Part shown: piece by piece, positions 18,514 to 28,020 of the stretch
Position numbering within the stretch: the first letter of the stretch is position 1
Layout: every line of letters starts with the position of its first letter
DNA from: an uncultured Rubripirellula sp.
Lineage (GTDB): Bacteria > Planctomycetota > Planctomycetia > Pirellulales > Pirellulaceae
Direction of reading: 5' to 3'
Length of the DNA: 64,000 nucleotides
NCBI GenBank assembly: GCA_938075415.1
Contig: CALJHC010000001.1
Coordinates: forward strand, 62,001 to 126,000
Notes under the pieces: model-generated
The model's database searches: none
Seen by the model: only the letters and a program-made list of their open reading frames with translations
Told to the model about the DNA's origin: nothing
Position numbers and translations under genes: made by a program

Positions 18514-19986
18514 ATGAGCGATCCCAATTTTGACATCTCAGTAAATCTCACGGTCAAATCGGCACCTGATCAAACAGTAGTCGACATCGTCGTCTTACCC
18601 ATTCATGACAATGATACCTTCCCGCCTAGTCTGAGCGAGTTCGATAATCTTGGAAATGGATGGCTAACTCGTTTATTTGAATCGGGTCAACTTCGCGGTA
18701 AACGATCCGAACTGACCTTGCTGGGTGTTCCCAACCCTGACGGCCCAAAAATGCTTCTGGTTGTCGGTTTGGGAAAAGACAATCCGACTCGGCTAGACGC
18801 GTTTGAGATCTCCGCTGCCGCAATAAAATCGCTGCTTGATCGTCCGCGCGGACGGGTGGAAGTAAAAGTTGCCGAATGTATTTCGACGGATGATCACGAT
18901 GCGATCGTGGCGGGCGCGTTGACAGCCTGCGAAGGACAAGCGCTTTACCGTTCGGATCCTTCGTTAAAATTACCCACTGAGATTGCATTTGTAGGGATGT
19001 CCCAAGAACAATTGGATCGCGGGCGAGCCATTGGTGAATCCATTAACGAAACGCGAAGGCTGGTTAATGAGCCACCCGCGGTGCTCTACCCAGAAACGTT
19101 TGCATCATCTGTTGAAGATATTTTTTCAGGCACCCAAACAGTAGTCGAAGTGTGGGATGAGCAACGTTTGAATGAGGAAGGCTGTCGAGCCATTCTCGCT
19201 GTCGGCGCCGGTTCCGTTCGACCGCCACGTCTGGTCATCATGTCTCACCAAGGTGGTGGAGATGAACCACCAATCGTGTTAGTTGGAAAAGGTGTCACGT
19301 TTGACAGTGGCGGCTTATCGTTGAAACCAAGCGACGCGATGATCGATATGAAGTGCGACATGGCTGGTGCCGCAACAGTTGTCGGCGTGATGCATGCACT
19401 CCAACGCCTTGGTGTCAAGCAAAACGTAATCGGACTGTGTGGTCTTGCTGAAAACATGGTTAGCGGGTCAAGCTACAAGCTAGGGGATGTGATCAAGACC
19501 CGCAGCGGTAAAACAATTGAAATTCTCAATACGGATGCCGAGGGCCGAGTCGTTCTAGCGGATACCTTGGATGTTGCAAAAGGCTATCAACCGCGAGCAA
19601 TGGTTGATCTCGCAACACTCACTGGCGCCTGCATGGTCGCCCTTGGGCGGGATGTGGTGGGTGCAATGACCAATGATCATTCGGTGTTCCAACAATTGGA
19701 GGAAGCCGCCTCGAACGAAGGTGAGTTACTTTGGCAATTACCAATGTTTGAATTGTACGATGACCATGTCAAAAGCAAGGTTGCCGACATCAAGAATATC
19801 GGCGACGGACGTTGGGGTGGTGCGATTACCGCTGCAAAATTCCTGGAGAATTTTGTCGATGGATTGCCGTGGGTGCACCTTGATATCGCCGGCCCAGCTT
19901 TCGCCGATACACCGAGGCCTCATCGCGACGCGGGAGCAACCGGCGTCATGGTGCGTACTCTGGTTCGATGGATTGAATCTCTGTAA
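18514..19986 (+). CDS. pepA: Leucyl aminopeptidase (M17, PepA)
   Basis: 490 residues with the full two-domain M17 layout. The N-terminal regulatory half (1-175) precedes the metallopeptidase half. Dizinc and catalytic residues are visible: Lys and Asp in GKGVTFDSGGLSLKPSD, Asp in MKCDMAGAA, and the signature NTDAEGRVVLADTL with Asp, Glu and Arg. It removes N-terminal residues from peptides in the cytosol, as a hexamer in known relatives. It is transcribed alone, divergent from the UbiD gene and convergent with the last gene of Tad locus A. Confidence 0.96.
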   Translation: MSDPNFDISVNLTVKSAPDQTVVDIVVLPIHDNDTFPPSLSEFDNLGNGWLTRLFESGQLRGKRSELTLLGVPNPDGPKMLLVVGLGKDNPTRLDAFEISAAAIKSLLDRPRGRVEVKVAECISTDDHDAIVAGALTACEGQALYRSDPSLKLPTEIAFVGMSQEQLDRGRAIGESINETRRLVNEPPAVLYPETFASSVEDIFSGTQTVVEVWDEQRLNEEGCRAILAVGAGSVRPPRLVIMSHQGGGDEPPIVLVGKGVTFDSGGLSLKPSDAMIDMKCDMAGAATVVGVMHALQRLGVKQNVIGLCGLAENMVSGSSYKLGDVIKTRSGKTIEILNTDAEGRVVLADTLDVAKGYQPRAMVDLATLTGACMVALGRDVVGAMTNDHSVFQQLEEAASNEGELLWQLPMFELYDDHVKSKVADIKNIGDGRWGGAITAAKFLENFVDGLPWVHLDIAGPAFADTPRPHRDAGATGVMVRTLVRWIESL

Positions 19987-20157
19987 TTCAGCGTTAGAAA
20001 ACGGCGCTAAATACCAACTGAAAGACCGAAAGCGATTCACCGACAACCATCTCGCCACCTATCACGACTCCAAGGTCACTGGTAGCTTGGAAAGTCATGT
20101 GTTCGGGGCACTGTGTGTCGTTCTCTTCACCGGCTACCACCTCCGTTCACTCGCATC

Positions 20158-21372
20158 CTAGTGCTGGATACCGGGCCAGAATTTTTTCCAACCTTTCACA
20201 TGCTGGTCATCATCAATCGGTGCAATGACAAGACCATCAGAAGATGGCTCCAACGACTTGGCAAGGCGTCTGAATGATTGAGCGATGGCGGATTTGGGTG
20301 ATTGTGTAACCAATGGGACCCCGTTGTTTCTGACATCCACCATGGTTCGGAAGTCGTTGGGGATCTGAGCAAAGATTTCGTGATTGAGTGTTTCCCTTGC
20401 CTTACGAAGGCTGATTTGGCCCGCTTCAAACCCCGTTCGATTGACGACAATTTCAACTTTCGATTTCAAATCATCAGAATCCTCAAAATTCATCAGCACT
20501 CGAACTGCATTGCGAAGGCATGGAAGATCCAATTGCGATAGCAGCAGGATTCTGCTCGCTGCCTCCATCGCTGCCTTGTCCAATGCGTTGTAACTCTTTG
20601 ATAAGTCAATGATCAGATGCGTGAACGATAGTTTCATCAGGTCGATCACTTTGATCAGGCTATCCTCAGCAATCATCTCTGCTTCGAGCAGGTCAACTGG
20701 GCGTGGCAGAAGAAACAGACCAGTCTCATGCTTGGTCATCGACTTACGTAATAATTGGATGTCCAATCGATTCACGTTTTGAACCACATCGGCAAGTGTG
20801 TATTCGGGAACGAGATCAAGAAAAACGTCTGCATCTCCCAGTGCGAGGTCCAGATCCAATAGCGCGACACTATGATCAGGTTCTTGCGCGAGAGCACAAC
20901 CGAGATTAACTGCGACGCTTGTTGTTCCGACACCACCATTTGCACCGGCGATCGCAATCACCTCGCATTCTTTGCTTTCTTCGCCCTCGATTGCCGGACG
21001 TTGCCGACGAACACGCTTGATTGCGGTAGAGAGTTCCTCAGGGTCAACCGGTACCGGCAGGTACTCCAAAGCTCCTGCGCGAATGGTTCGCAAGATCAGC
21101 TGACCGTCGGTTTTTGCGCTGGCAACCAGAATCGATGTCTCGGGTGATTCGCGATTGATCTGCTGGATTAAGTAGATGGCTTTTTCTGCGTCGCTATCAA
21201 TTCCAACAATCGCGATGTCCGGTCGGCTTTGGTTGACCAAGCCGACGAAAAACTCGTAACGCGAACAATCCGACTCCAGCCACGCGTCACCAATGCCTGA
21301 AAGTATTTGCTTCAGGTCGTTTCGCGTTTGATCGTTAGGATCAACCAATGCGATTCGGAGTGAGTTTGACAT
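20158..21372 (-). CDS. cpaE: CpaE/TadZ-like pilus protein with degenerate P-loop (Tad locus A)
   Basis: 404 residues from the ATG at 21372. An atypical receiver-like domain (about 1-125) is followed by a MinD/ParA-type domain. Its P-loop reads A-N-G-G-V-G-T-T-S (about 144-152): both Lys residues of the deviant Walker A are missing, whereas the locus B paralogue keeps them. Later MinD-like strands (ALLDLDLALGDADVF, HLIIDLSKS) are intact. TadZ proteins place the pilus apparatus at the cell pole; this copy may have lost ATP hydrolysis. It is the last gene of locus A and ends 171 bases from the convergent pepA. Confidence 0.87.
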   Translation of the reverse strand: MSNSLRIALVDPNDQTRNDLKQILSGIGDAWLESDCSRYEFFVGLVNQSRPDIAIVGIDSDAEKAIYLIQQINRESPETSILVASAKTDGQLILRTIRAGALEYLPVPVDPEELSTAIKRVRRQRPAIEGEESKECEVIAIAGANGGVGTTSVAVNLGCALAQEPDHSVALLDLDLALGDADVFLDLVPEYTLADVVQNVNRLDIQLLRKSMTKHETGLFLLPRPVDLLEAEMIAEDSLIKVIDLMKLSFTHLIIDLSKSYNALDKAAMEAASRILLLSQLDLPCLRNAVRVLMNFEDSDDLKSKVEIVVNRTGFEAGQISLRKARETLNHEIFAQIPNDFRTMVDVRNNGVPLVTQSPKSAIAQSFRRLAKSLEPSSDGLVIAPIDDDQHVKGWKKFWPGIQH

Positions 21373-21447
21373 TGAATGAAAATTCTGACCAGCCAAGGCC
21401 GACAATGAGGTGATTGGTTCAGTTATTTTTGAATCGAGTGGACCCGA

Positions 21448-22983
21448 CTATTGACCGGGTGATTCGATGGAAACGCCATTACCAACAGCGACGGGAGCCG
21501 TTGTTGGAACGATAATCTTTTTTGGTCTCGGAGCACCCTCAATCGATGGAGGGTTTCCAGTCAAACAATCATCTGCGTTGATCATACTGCCACCAAACTG
21601 ATTCGGCACCTCAATATGACCGTTCCTATATAGATCGCGATCGTTGGGCGACATGGAATTCAGTCCAGGGCCACCAAGCGGAGTCTGTTCTGGGTCCATT
21701 GCATCGACCAATTCGGGGGTCACAGTGATCAGCAATTCAATATCGTTTCGTTGCTCACGCACTCTCCGAAACATGCTTCCGATCAGCGGCAGCTCACCAA
21801 AGAACGGCGTTGACTTAGAAACGGCTTCGGTACGACTTTGCAGCAATCCAGCGATCGCAAACGTTTGGCCCGCCTGCAGTTCCACCGCCGTTTCAACGTA
21901 TCGCGAACTGAAGGCGGGAACCTGGATGCCCGAAGCGCTGATTGATCGAGAATTATCTGGTTCAGTCACCTCGGGTCGGACCTCCAAGCGAATGCGTCCC
22001 GGGCCGACGACAAAAGGAAGGAAATCAACTGCGGTGCCGTACTCTTCGTAGTTAATCGCAACAGAGTTGTTACCGGTTGGAACGATGTAGGGCACTCGTC
22101 CACCAACGTTGAATCGTGCTGGGCGCCCATGGGTCGCAACCACAGTTGGTTCCGCGAGTAGCTTCACAAGATCTTGTTTTCGCAGAGCAGTTATCAATGC
22201 CTCAAATTTTCCGCCATTGATCAGAATGCGATTGGTTGCACTCAACGAGGCTTCCGCTGAGGGTAAAATGCCACCAAGACCACCGCCCGCAGCATCGAGC
22301 AACTGACTCGGCGCGGAGAAAAAGAATGCATCCGATGAAACGGTCCCCCAATCAATTCCCAAGTCTCGAAGCTTGGTTCTCGAGACCTCCATGATTCGAG
22401 TGTGCAGTAGTACCTGTTGAACACCAATGACTTTGATGTTGTTAACGATGGTCGGGTAGAACTGTTCCGCAATGGCAATCGCACGATCAACGTCATCAAC
22501 ACTTGTCACTGTGCCGGAAATGATTGCTGCGTTCTTGATGGGCGTTACCTTGATTGACGCCAAAGGCAGCTGCGAACTAAGAATTCCTTCTAGTTCCCTC
22601 GCATCCTCAAGTACAGTCACGTCGATTGTATAAAGCTTTTCTTCGGTATCCCAAAGGTTGACCTGAGTCGTACCAGCTGTTTTTGCAAAGATCTGAATTT
22701 GGTTTTGAGAGATAGGTTCCGCACCGAGAATCTGCTCATTGTGAATCTGAAACCTTGGGATTCGATCGGAGGGTAACGTCAGGATACGACTGCTTTTAAC
22801 CAACATTTCAAATTTTTCGACCGACAACGAGATGTCGTGCGAGATTGTATGTTCGTCAGAACTTGACGTCAGGCGATAAGTATCTGCGGTCTGCCCCTCA
22901 GCAATGTCGATGAACCATCCGCTTATCGCGGTGATCATCAGGCAAGCGGCAATTGATCTTGCCGGCAGTCGAGTCATTTCCAT
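21448..22983 (-). CDS. cpaC: Outer-membrane secretin, CpaC/RcpA type (Tad locus A)
   Basis: 511 residues. The signal peptide (MEMTRLPARSIAACLMITAI, ending near AEGQ) is followed by a pilus-assembly N-domain (about 45-130), a BON-like domain (about 130-190) and the secretin core with VPYIVPTG and VELQAGQTFAIAGLLQ. The C-terminus after the core is Pro-rich. It forms the outer-membrane ring through which the Flp pilus passes. AAGGA lies ten bases before the ATG at 22983, supporting this start over 22977. The gap to cpaE is 75 bases and to cpaB 150 bases, all on the same strand. Confidence 0.92.
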   Translation of the reverse strand: MEMTRLPARSIAACLMITAISGWFIDIAEGQTADTYRLTSSSDEHTISHDISLSVEKFEMLVKSSRILTLPSDRIPRFQIHNEQILGAEPISQNQIQIFAKTAGTTQVNLWDTEEKLYTIDVTVLEDARELEGILSSQLPLASIKVTPIKNAAIISGTVTSVDDVDRAIAIAEQFYPTIVNNIKVIGVQQVLLHTRIMEVSRTKLRDLGIDWGTVSSDAFFFSAPSQLLDAAGGGLGGILPSAEASLSATNRILINGGKFEALITALRKQDLVKLLAEPTVVATHGRPARFNVGGRVPYIVPTGNNSVAINYEEYGTAVDFLPFVVGPGRIRLEVRPEVTEPDNSRSISASGIQVPAFSSRYVETAVELQAGQTFAIAGLLQSRTEAVSKSTPFFGELPLIGSMFRRVREQRNDIELLITVTPELVDAMDPEQTPLGGPGLNSMSPNDRDLYRNGHIEVPNQFGGSMINADDCLTGNPPSIEGAPRPKKIIVPTTAPVAVGNGVSIESPGQ

Positions 22984-23133
22984 CTGGGGTGCGTCCTTGC
23001 GTGATTCGCTTCAAATCCGATCGAAGCGAAACCTTCACTTTCTCAAAGAGCTCTGAAAAAGTGAAGGTGAAGTTGATCGTTCGTGTTTTTAGTCAATCCG
23101 TTGACTTGTCTCATTGTTTCTGTTTGACCATCT

Positions 23134-24216
23134 TCACCGATTACCGGCGTTGGATGATCCGCTGTTGGATTCGATGGTAAATGGACTCTTCCGACCATCG
23201 AGATAGCTGAACTCAGAGGTTGTGGTTGGAGCTCGATTCTCAGCTGCTTTGATTTCGATTGCTGCCGATGGCTGCACTTGCTCGCGGACAGATTCTTGAA
23301 CCGGCCCGCGGATTCGAGGTAATTTTCCGGGCACAACCCAATACTCGACCATTCGTCCTTCCACCATCTTGATCATGGAGAAACCTTCCTCTTCGACCGG
23401 TGCGGGGGGCTGTTCGATTACAGCGGGGATTTCTGCGGTCGGTTTGATCACGGTTGATGCCATTTCAACCTTGATTTCTCGTTCCCGAACAGCAGTGGAA
23501 TCTTCGAGTCGTTTCTGTTGTTCTTCAATCCAATTGAGGAATTCCTCTCCTGCGTCGTTGGGCATTTCCTCACCAGCGTATTCCTCGTTGCTACCGAGAC
23601 TAAGGCGGATGTTTCCAAGTTCGTTGGCGTAGGTCCATGCCTCAGCATCTTTTTCCCTGATCAGAAGTTCGATCGTCCTTAGTGATTTTGGACGTTCTTC
23701 TGCCGTTCGTTTCTGGGTATCACCATCCAACGCATAGACACGCACACCGCGCAAGACCGTTTTCGTGGTGCTTCGGGGGATGAGTTCACTTTTCGAGAAG
23801 TAAGCCATCACATCCACACGGTCACCTGGTTGAATCAGGTTGGCAATACTGACATCAGAAGCTTTCATTGCAACCGCTTTGAAACCCTTGCGAACCGCTG
23901 ACCAATTTTCCTTCATGAGCTTGACCGTCATGATCGCTTCCCCAACATAAAAACGCTGCTTGGCGAATTGACCCTCCATCTCGCTTAGAATTCCCGAGGC
24001 TCCTTCGGGAATCTTGTCGGCTGGCCATTTTTCCAGTTGAACTTTCTGAGCTGTAATTTCCTCACCTACGTCGATTGCGACCGCGGCGACAAAGATCTCC
24101 GTCGACACGCCTGAAGGCGGACCGCTTGCTTGTGCTTTCAACCACTGACTCGCCAAAGCAGCTGCAGCGATACCGCAGAAACCTGCGAGAACGAGGTAAA
24201 GAAATTTGCTTCGCAT
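23134..24216 (-). CDS. cpaB: Flp pilus assembly protein CpaB/RcpC (Tad locus A)
   Basis: 360 residues from the ATG at 24216, chosen because it opens directly into the membrane anchor MRSKFLYLVLAGFCGIAAAA. A SAF domain (about 35-95, with ITAQKVQLEKWP) and the RcpC domain (about 105-235, with MKASDVSIANLIQPGDRVDV) follow. A long Glu/Pro-rich tail (about 240-360) has no known fold. RcpC-type proteins stabilise or gate the secretin in the periplasm. The frame is open upstream to 24354, but that part is not protein-like. Confidence 0.88.
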   Translation of the reverse strand: MRSKFLYLVLAGFCGIAAAALASQWLKAQASGPPSGVSTEIFVAAVAIDVGEEITAQKVQLEKWPADKIPEGASGILSEMEGQFAKQRFYVGEAIMTVKLMKENWSAVRKGFKAVAMKASDVSIANLIQPGDRVDVMAYFSKSELIPRSTTKTVLRGVRVYALDGDTQKRTAEERPKSLRTIELLIREKDAEAWTYANELGNIRLSLGSNEEYAGEEMPNDAGEEFLNWIEEQQKRLEDSTAVREREIKVEMASTVIKPTAEIPAVIEQPPAPVEEEGFSMIKMVEGRMVEYWVVPGKLPRIRGPVQESVREQVQPSAAIEIKAAENRAPTTTSEFSYLDGRKSPFTIESNSGSSNAGNR

Positions 24217-24600
24217 ATCAGTTGCCTGGGAAAGGCGGTCGATGGTTGACACCGACGCGGGGCGAATGAAATCGTGCCAAACGGACTTAATCGTATCTTC
24301 GGAACAAAGCATGGATCCGCTGCAACCCGTACGGACTGAACGGCACTGAATCACCTGTTCGGCAAAGTTTGCCTAGTCCCCCGATTATTACATTCGGACG
24401 TGCGATTGGCCGGAAACGGCTTTTTAGCCCGTCAAATTGCTCTTCAGTGGATGTCGGTGTCCGGAAAAAACAAGACTCTGCATTTTCCTCTCAAGACGTT
24501 TGCCATCAGCAGCTGAATACCCGCGACTTCCCTAGTCTTGATGCAGGTGAATTTGATGTGGTTCCGGTCTCTGATATGTTTTTTGACGTGCTTGCTTCGT
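24217..24600. other. Gap between prepilin peptidase and cpaB in Tad locus A
   Basis: Flanking genes share the minus strand. A plus-strand frame of about 148 codons (24369-24815) runs into the peptidase gene and is probably a shadow. No motif, repeat or strong hairpin was seen; an internal promoter is possible. Confidence 0.35.
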
Positions 24601-25158
24601 TCAGATTAAAAGTCCCGCAAACGCAAAGTAGGCGATCGAGCCAATTGCCATGGGAATGCCATAGGGCAGCAGCATCATTGTTGGTTTGCGTTCTCTCGCA
24701 ATTTCGGAGAGTTCCCTCGCATTCTTTGCGGTCTTCCATTCGTGAAGAATTTGATTTGCCATGGCAATGTGTTTCTGAATTTGGCCCTGGCGAATCACCA
24801 TTCCAACGGCCATGATTCCGCCGACGATTGCCGTAGCGGCGAAGGCGTAAAGCGTTGTGGTCGATCCTAGCCAGGCTCCTATTCCTGCGAGCAGTTTCAC
24901 ATCACCTGCTCCCATCCCTCCGACGTTACGTAGAAATAATAGCAGGCACATCCCAACACAAGTTCCCAGCAGACTCCAACCGAGGCCAGCGATACCGCCT
25001 TGCAGCGTGCAATGCATCCAACCGCCCACAATGAAGGGGAACGTTAGCCAGTTTGGAACCTTGAGAATGGCACCATCGATGATCGCCGCTACGATCAAGA
25101 CAACGGTGACAAACCAGACAGCCCAGTTTTCTGCGACGCTTTCAAAAACCAAAGACAT
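24601..25158 (-). CDS. tadV: Prepilin peptidase CpaA/TadV (A24)
   Basis: 185 residues, a polytopic membrane protein of about six segments. The two catalytic Asp residues of aspartyl prepilin peptidases are present: Asp28 in AIIDGAILKVPN and Asp86 in the G-x-G-D motif GGMGAGDVKL. A cytosolic loop (about 125-155) lies between the last segments. It cleaves the leader after Gly in Flp prepilins and TadE-type pseudopilins. It is the only prepilin peptidase seen in the window, so it probably also serves the locus B pilin and TadE. It lacks an N-methylation domain, as usual for TadV. Confidence 0.93.
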   Translation of the reverse strand: MSLVFESVAENWAVWFVTVVLIVAAIIDGAILKVPNWLTFPFIVGGWMHCTLQGGIAGLGWSLLGTCVGMCLLLFLRNVGGMGAGDVKLLAGIGAWLGSTTTLYAFAATAIVGGIMAVGMVIRQGQIQKHIAMANQILHEWKTAKNARELSEIARERKPTMMLLPYGIPMAIGSIAYFAFAGLLI

Positions 25159-25241
25159 GATGTGGGACCCCGTTTATGTTTTGTCTGGGTGAACAAATGT
25201 TCGACCCGCTTACTTTGCCGTCGACCTTCCAGAAAAATCTT

Positions 25242-25352
25242 CTACCTTGGGCCTGCTAGCCAACTAAACATTGCAAAGAGCAACGTGATGACGCAGCATG
25301 CCAACTGCCAGGCATAGGCGGTGGAATCCGCGGGCAAAAATGTGTAGTTCAT
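25242..25352 (-). CDS. Small single-span membrane protein, 36 residues (Tad locus A)
   Basis: A short open frame from ATG to TAG with a strong ribosome binding site: GGGGAG eight bases before the ATG. The protein starts MNYTFLPADSTAY. A hydrophobic segment of about 20 residues (from WQLACCVITLL to MFSWLAG) holds a Cys pair, and it ends PR. It sits between the pilin and the prepilin peptidase genes on their strand. I recognise no family; it could be a membrane partner of the peptidase or pilin. SD, orientation and clean stop argue that it is real. Confidence 0.6.
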   Translation of the reverse strand: MNYTFLPADSTAYAWQLACCVITLLFAMFSWLAGPR

Positions 25353-25589
25353 GTTGATCACTCCCCTCAACGGGGCCAATGTGTGAACGCAATCGGTCGT
25401 TTTTCATCTACTCGACAGGTAACGCCAAATTCGGGTCCAACACTCGTTCGACTCTTCAAGCGTTCCTGATTCCAAACTCCCAAGAACTTCATCTTGTGTC
25501 TCCACGCGATGAGGTGCTCTTGTCTACCCGATGCGATCGACGGACCTGTTAAAAGATCCGTACCGATTCACATCAAAGTATTATCAAGC

Positions 25590-25607
25590 GGGGCAGTGTT
25601 CTGCCCC
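25590..25607 (-). terminator. Stem-loop directly after the Flp pilin gene (locus A)
   Basis: A perfect 7-bp stem GGGGCAG / CTGCCCC with a 4-base loop ends nine bases past the pilin stop. No U-run follows, so it is more likely a partial terminator or an RNA-stability element than a full terminator. A similar element follows the locus B pilin. Confidence 0.55.
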
Positions 25608-25615
25608 AATTTGCA

Positions 25616-25795
25616 TCAGTTGGTTGCAATTGCAGTACCAACCTCTTCAAACTTCGCGTTCGTGTTAGTTCCGAGCGTGCCAATTGCTGTCAAGCAGACA
25701 ACCACAATCAGAGCCAGCATGACTGCGTACTCAACCGCGGTTGGTCCATCTTCTTCCTTCAAGAAATTCACGATGCCACCGATGAAATTCTTCAT
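25616..25795 (-). CDS. flp: Flp-family type IVb pilin (Tad locus A)
   Basis: 59 residues from the ATG at 25795, fixed by a strong GGAGAG site five to six bases upstream. A short leader ends at Gly17; cleavage there gives a mature pilin starting PTAVEY with the conserved Glu5-Tyr6, followed by a hydrophobic helix (VMLALIVVVCLTAIG). It is the structural subunit of an adhesive Flp pilus, processed by TadV. The frame is open upstream to 25873, but that part overlaps a leader inverted repeat and is not pilin-like. It is the first gene of the locus A transcript. Confidence 0.93.
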   Translation of the reverse strand: MKNFIGGIVNFLKEEDGPTAVEYAVMLALIVVVCLTAIGTLGTNTNAKFEEVGTAIATN

Positions 25796-25817
25796 GTTTC
25801 TCTCCTCGCGAGTGAGA

Positions 25818-25837
25818 CGCATACGTTTGGGTATGCG
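25818..25837 (-). promoter_or_regulatory. Inverted repeat in the pilin leader
   Basis: CGCATAC and GTATGCG form a perfect 7-bp stem around a 6-base loop, about 23-42 bases before the pilin ATG and just upstream of its ribosome binding site. It could be an operator or a leader hairpin of the pilin mRNA. Confidence 0.4.
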
Positions 25838-26484
25838 ACGCAAACCTAGTGATTGATCAAACGATTCGATCATAGTATTTAGGCAGCCTCGTCTCCGACT
25901 TTCGTCTGACTCACCTTGGGGTTGAATCTCCTAAGAGCTTCAACCAGTTCCCATGGTAACCCGGCGATCCTGCACCCCAAGACCGCCGTTTTTGGCGAGG
26001 ATTTAGGACCCGTGGCTTTGCGTCCCACTCTCACAAGTGGTTTGCTTTTGGCAAGGGAGCAAGGCTGACCAGCATTCCGGAGATACTGAAACCCCTTCAT
26101 GACTGGCAGCGAATCGAACAACGATCCGCTCACTTCTAACTGAAACCTATGTCACATTTCGCGACTGTCAAAAAAAAGTGGTCAGGGTGAGTTTTCCGTG
26201 CACTCTTGACTCCCGCTTGTAGGGACTGTGTGGGTTATGCGGTTTGGCCCCCGATGTCATTCAGATCGATAAATCTGATTTTTTGACTGAGATCACGAGC
26301 AATTCCAGTGGACGACTCATAAAATGGCTGTTATCCCCAGCATTTCAAATCGCTTTGCGATACAGGTGCATTTATGTAAAACTCTGGCTTCGTCTCAAAC
26401 TCAACATCAAGGTTGCCTCATTGGTTACAACCTGTTGGAGTCGAATCCTCTCCATCACGAATGCTGCTTTGTCAGGTATTGAAA
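25838..26484. other. Intergenic region between pilin and Gfo/Idh/MocA gene
   Basis: It should contain the divergent promoters of locus A and of the oxidoreductase. A minus-strand frame of 84 codons (25879-26133) and a plus-strand frame (from 26244) are present, but neither has an SD or a recognisable product. Confidence 0.35.
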
Positions 26485-27786
26485 ATGAAAAATCTTGCAG
26501 TCAATCGACGCTCCGCTTTCCAGGCAGCACTTCTAACCGGCGCAGGGGGATTCTTCACCGGAGGTCGGAGTTCTGAGGCGCGAGGTGAGACGGCGAATGA
26601 AAAACTTAATCTGGCCTGCATTGGCGTCGGTGGTCGCGGCTCGGCCAACGTCAACGGATTGTCAAGTCAAAATCTCGTGGCGTTTGTAGATGTCGACGAC
26701 GCCCGAGCCGGTGGCGCCTATACCAAGTATCCCAACGCAGAACGATTTAAAGATTTCCGCAAGATGTTGGATCAGTGGGGATCAAAGTTGGATGGTGTCG
26801 TGATCAGCACCCCTGACCATGCACATTTCCATCCCGCTTTTGCTGCAATGCAGCTTGGACTTCACGTTTATCTAGAGAAACCGCTGGCACACAATGTCTG
26901 GGAAACTCGGACGCTCACCAATCTGGCAAAGGAAAAGAATCTGGCGACTCAGTTGGGTGCTCAACGTCATGCCATGGACAACATGCACCGGGTGGTTGAA
27001 CTAGTTCAAAGTGGTGCGATAGGACGTGTTTCGGAAGTTCATTCGTGGGTTGGCGGCAGTCGTGGCATGCCTAGTCTGCCCAGCGACCGACCAGCGGTAC
27101 CCTCTAGCCTTGATTACGACCTATGGGTTGGTCCCGCAAAATATCGTCCTTACCATCCATCGCATTGTCCCTATGGATGGCGATTCTGGTGGGATTACGG
27201 AACAGGTGAAACTGGCAATTGGGGCTGCCACATCCTCGATATTCCTTTTTGGGCATTGGGTTTGAAATATCCACAAAAGGTGGAGGCCAGTGGACCAGAG
27301 ATCGATTCGGATCGCACACCAAAATCGATGACGGTTAAGTATCAGTTCAATCAGACAAATCAGGGTAGCAACATTGATTTGCATTGGTATCACGGAACAC
27401 CCAGCGTACTAAAAGAACTGGGTTTGTCTGCCAAGGGGAACAACACTCTGTTTATCGGCGAGAAAGGTAACCTGCTATGCGGCTTTAGTCAGCGAGCGTT
27501 GCTACCGGAGGATCGTTTCGCCAATTACTCCGCACCCGATGCTTTTATCGAAGACTCGCCAGGATTCCATCGCGAGTGGATTGAAGCCTGCAAAGGTGGA
27601 GCTCCGGCTACCTGTAACTTTGATTACTCGGGACCTCTCGCTGAGACAGTGCTGTTGGGGAATGTCGCCTATCGTGGCGGTGGTTTTAATTGGAATGCCG
27701 AAAACCTTCGCACCGAAGGGAATGAGAAAACGCAGCGGTTGATTCAAGAGCCTTACCGAAAAGGTTGGGAGATCGCCATCGCGTGA
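26485..27786 (+). CDS. Tat-exported Gfo/Idh/MocA-family oxidoreductase
   Basis: 433 residues from the ATG at 26485, chosen because it places a twin-Arg signal (VNRRSAFQAALLTGAGG) at the N-terminus. A Rossmann NAD(P) domain follows with the fingerprint CIGVGGRGSANV, then the family motifs STPDHAHFHPAF and EKPLAHN (catalytic Lys region). A C-terminal beta-sheet domain contains the conserved tryptophan-rich stretch ending GNWGCHILD. Such exported proteins are numerous in planctomycetes and act on sugars or cyclitols outside the cytoplasm; the substrate is unknown. It stands alone, 234 bases from the convergent cytochrome gene. Confidence 0.93.
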   Translation: MKNLAVNRRSAFQAALLTGAGGFFTGGRSSEARGETANEKLNLACIGVGGRGSANVNGLSSQNLVAFVDVDDARAGGAYTKYPNAERFKDFRKMLDQWGSKLDGVVISTPDHAHFHPAFAAMQLGLHVYLEKPLAHNVWETRTLTNLAKEKNLATQLGAQRHAMDNMHRVVELVQSGAIGRVSEVHSWVGGSRGMPSLPSDRPAVPSSLDYDLWVGPAKYRPYHPSHCPYGWRFWWDYGTGETGNWGCHILDIPFWALGLKYPQKVEASGPEIDSDRTPKSMTVKYQFNQTNQGSNIDLHWYHGTPSVLKELGLSAKGNNTLFIGEKGNLLCGFSQRALLPEDRFANYSAPDAFIEDSPGFHREWIEACKGGAPATCNFDYSGPLAETVLLGNVAYRGGGFNWNAENLRTEGNEKTQRLIQEPYRKGWEIAIA

Positions 27787-28020
27787 GCGATCATGTAGCA
27801 GGCTTGACTGCAGCCGCGAACGACGGAATCATTGAATCGATTTCTATCGTAGAGATTCCCTCATTGCTGAGATGAATCAGGTCGTCACAACCCAGCATGT
27901 CGCGACAACTGCCTGCTCAATCAGCCGGCGAATCATTCAATATCGCACAGAACGGTAAATCGCTATCTGCAACGAGAAGCGACCAATGCTCAGCATCATC
28001 CAACGCATCGAGCAAGTCGG

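Noticed and set aside
25879..26133. Minus-strand frame of 84 codons upstream of flp
   Set aside because: No SD, no recognisable product, and it would separate flp from its likely promoter.
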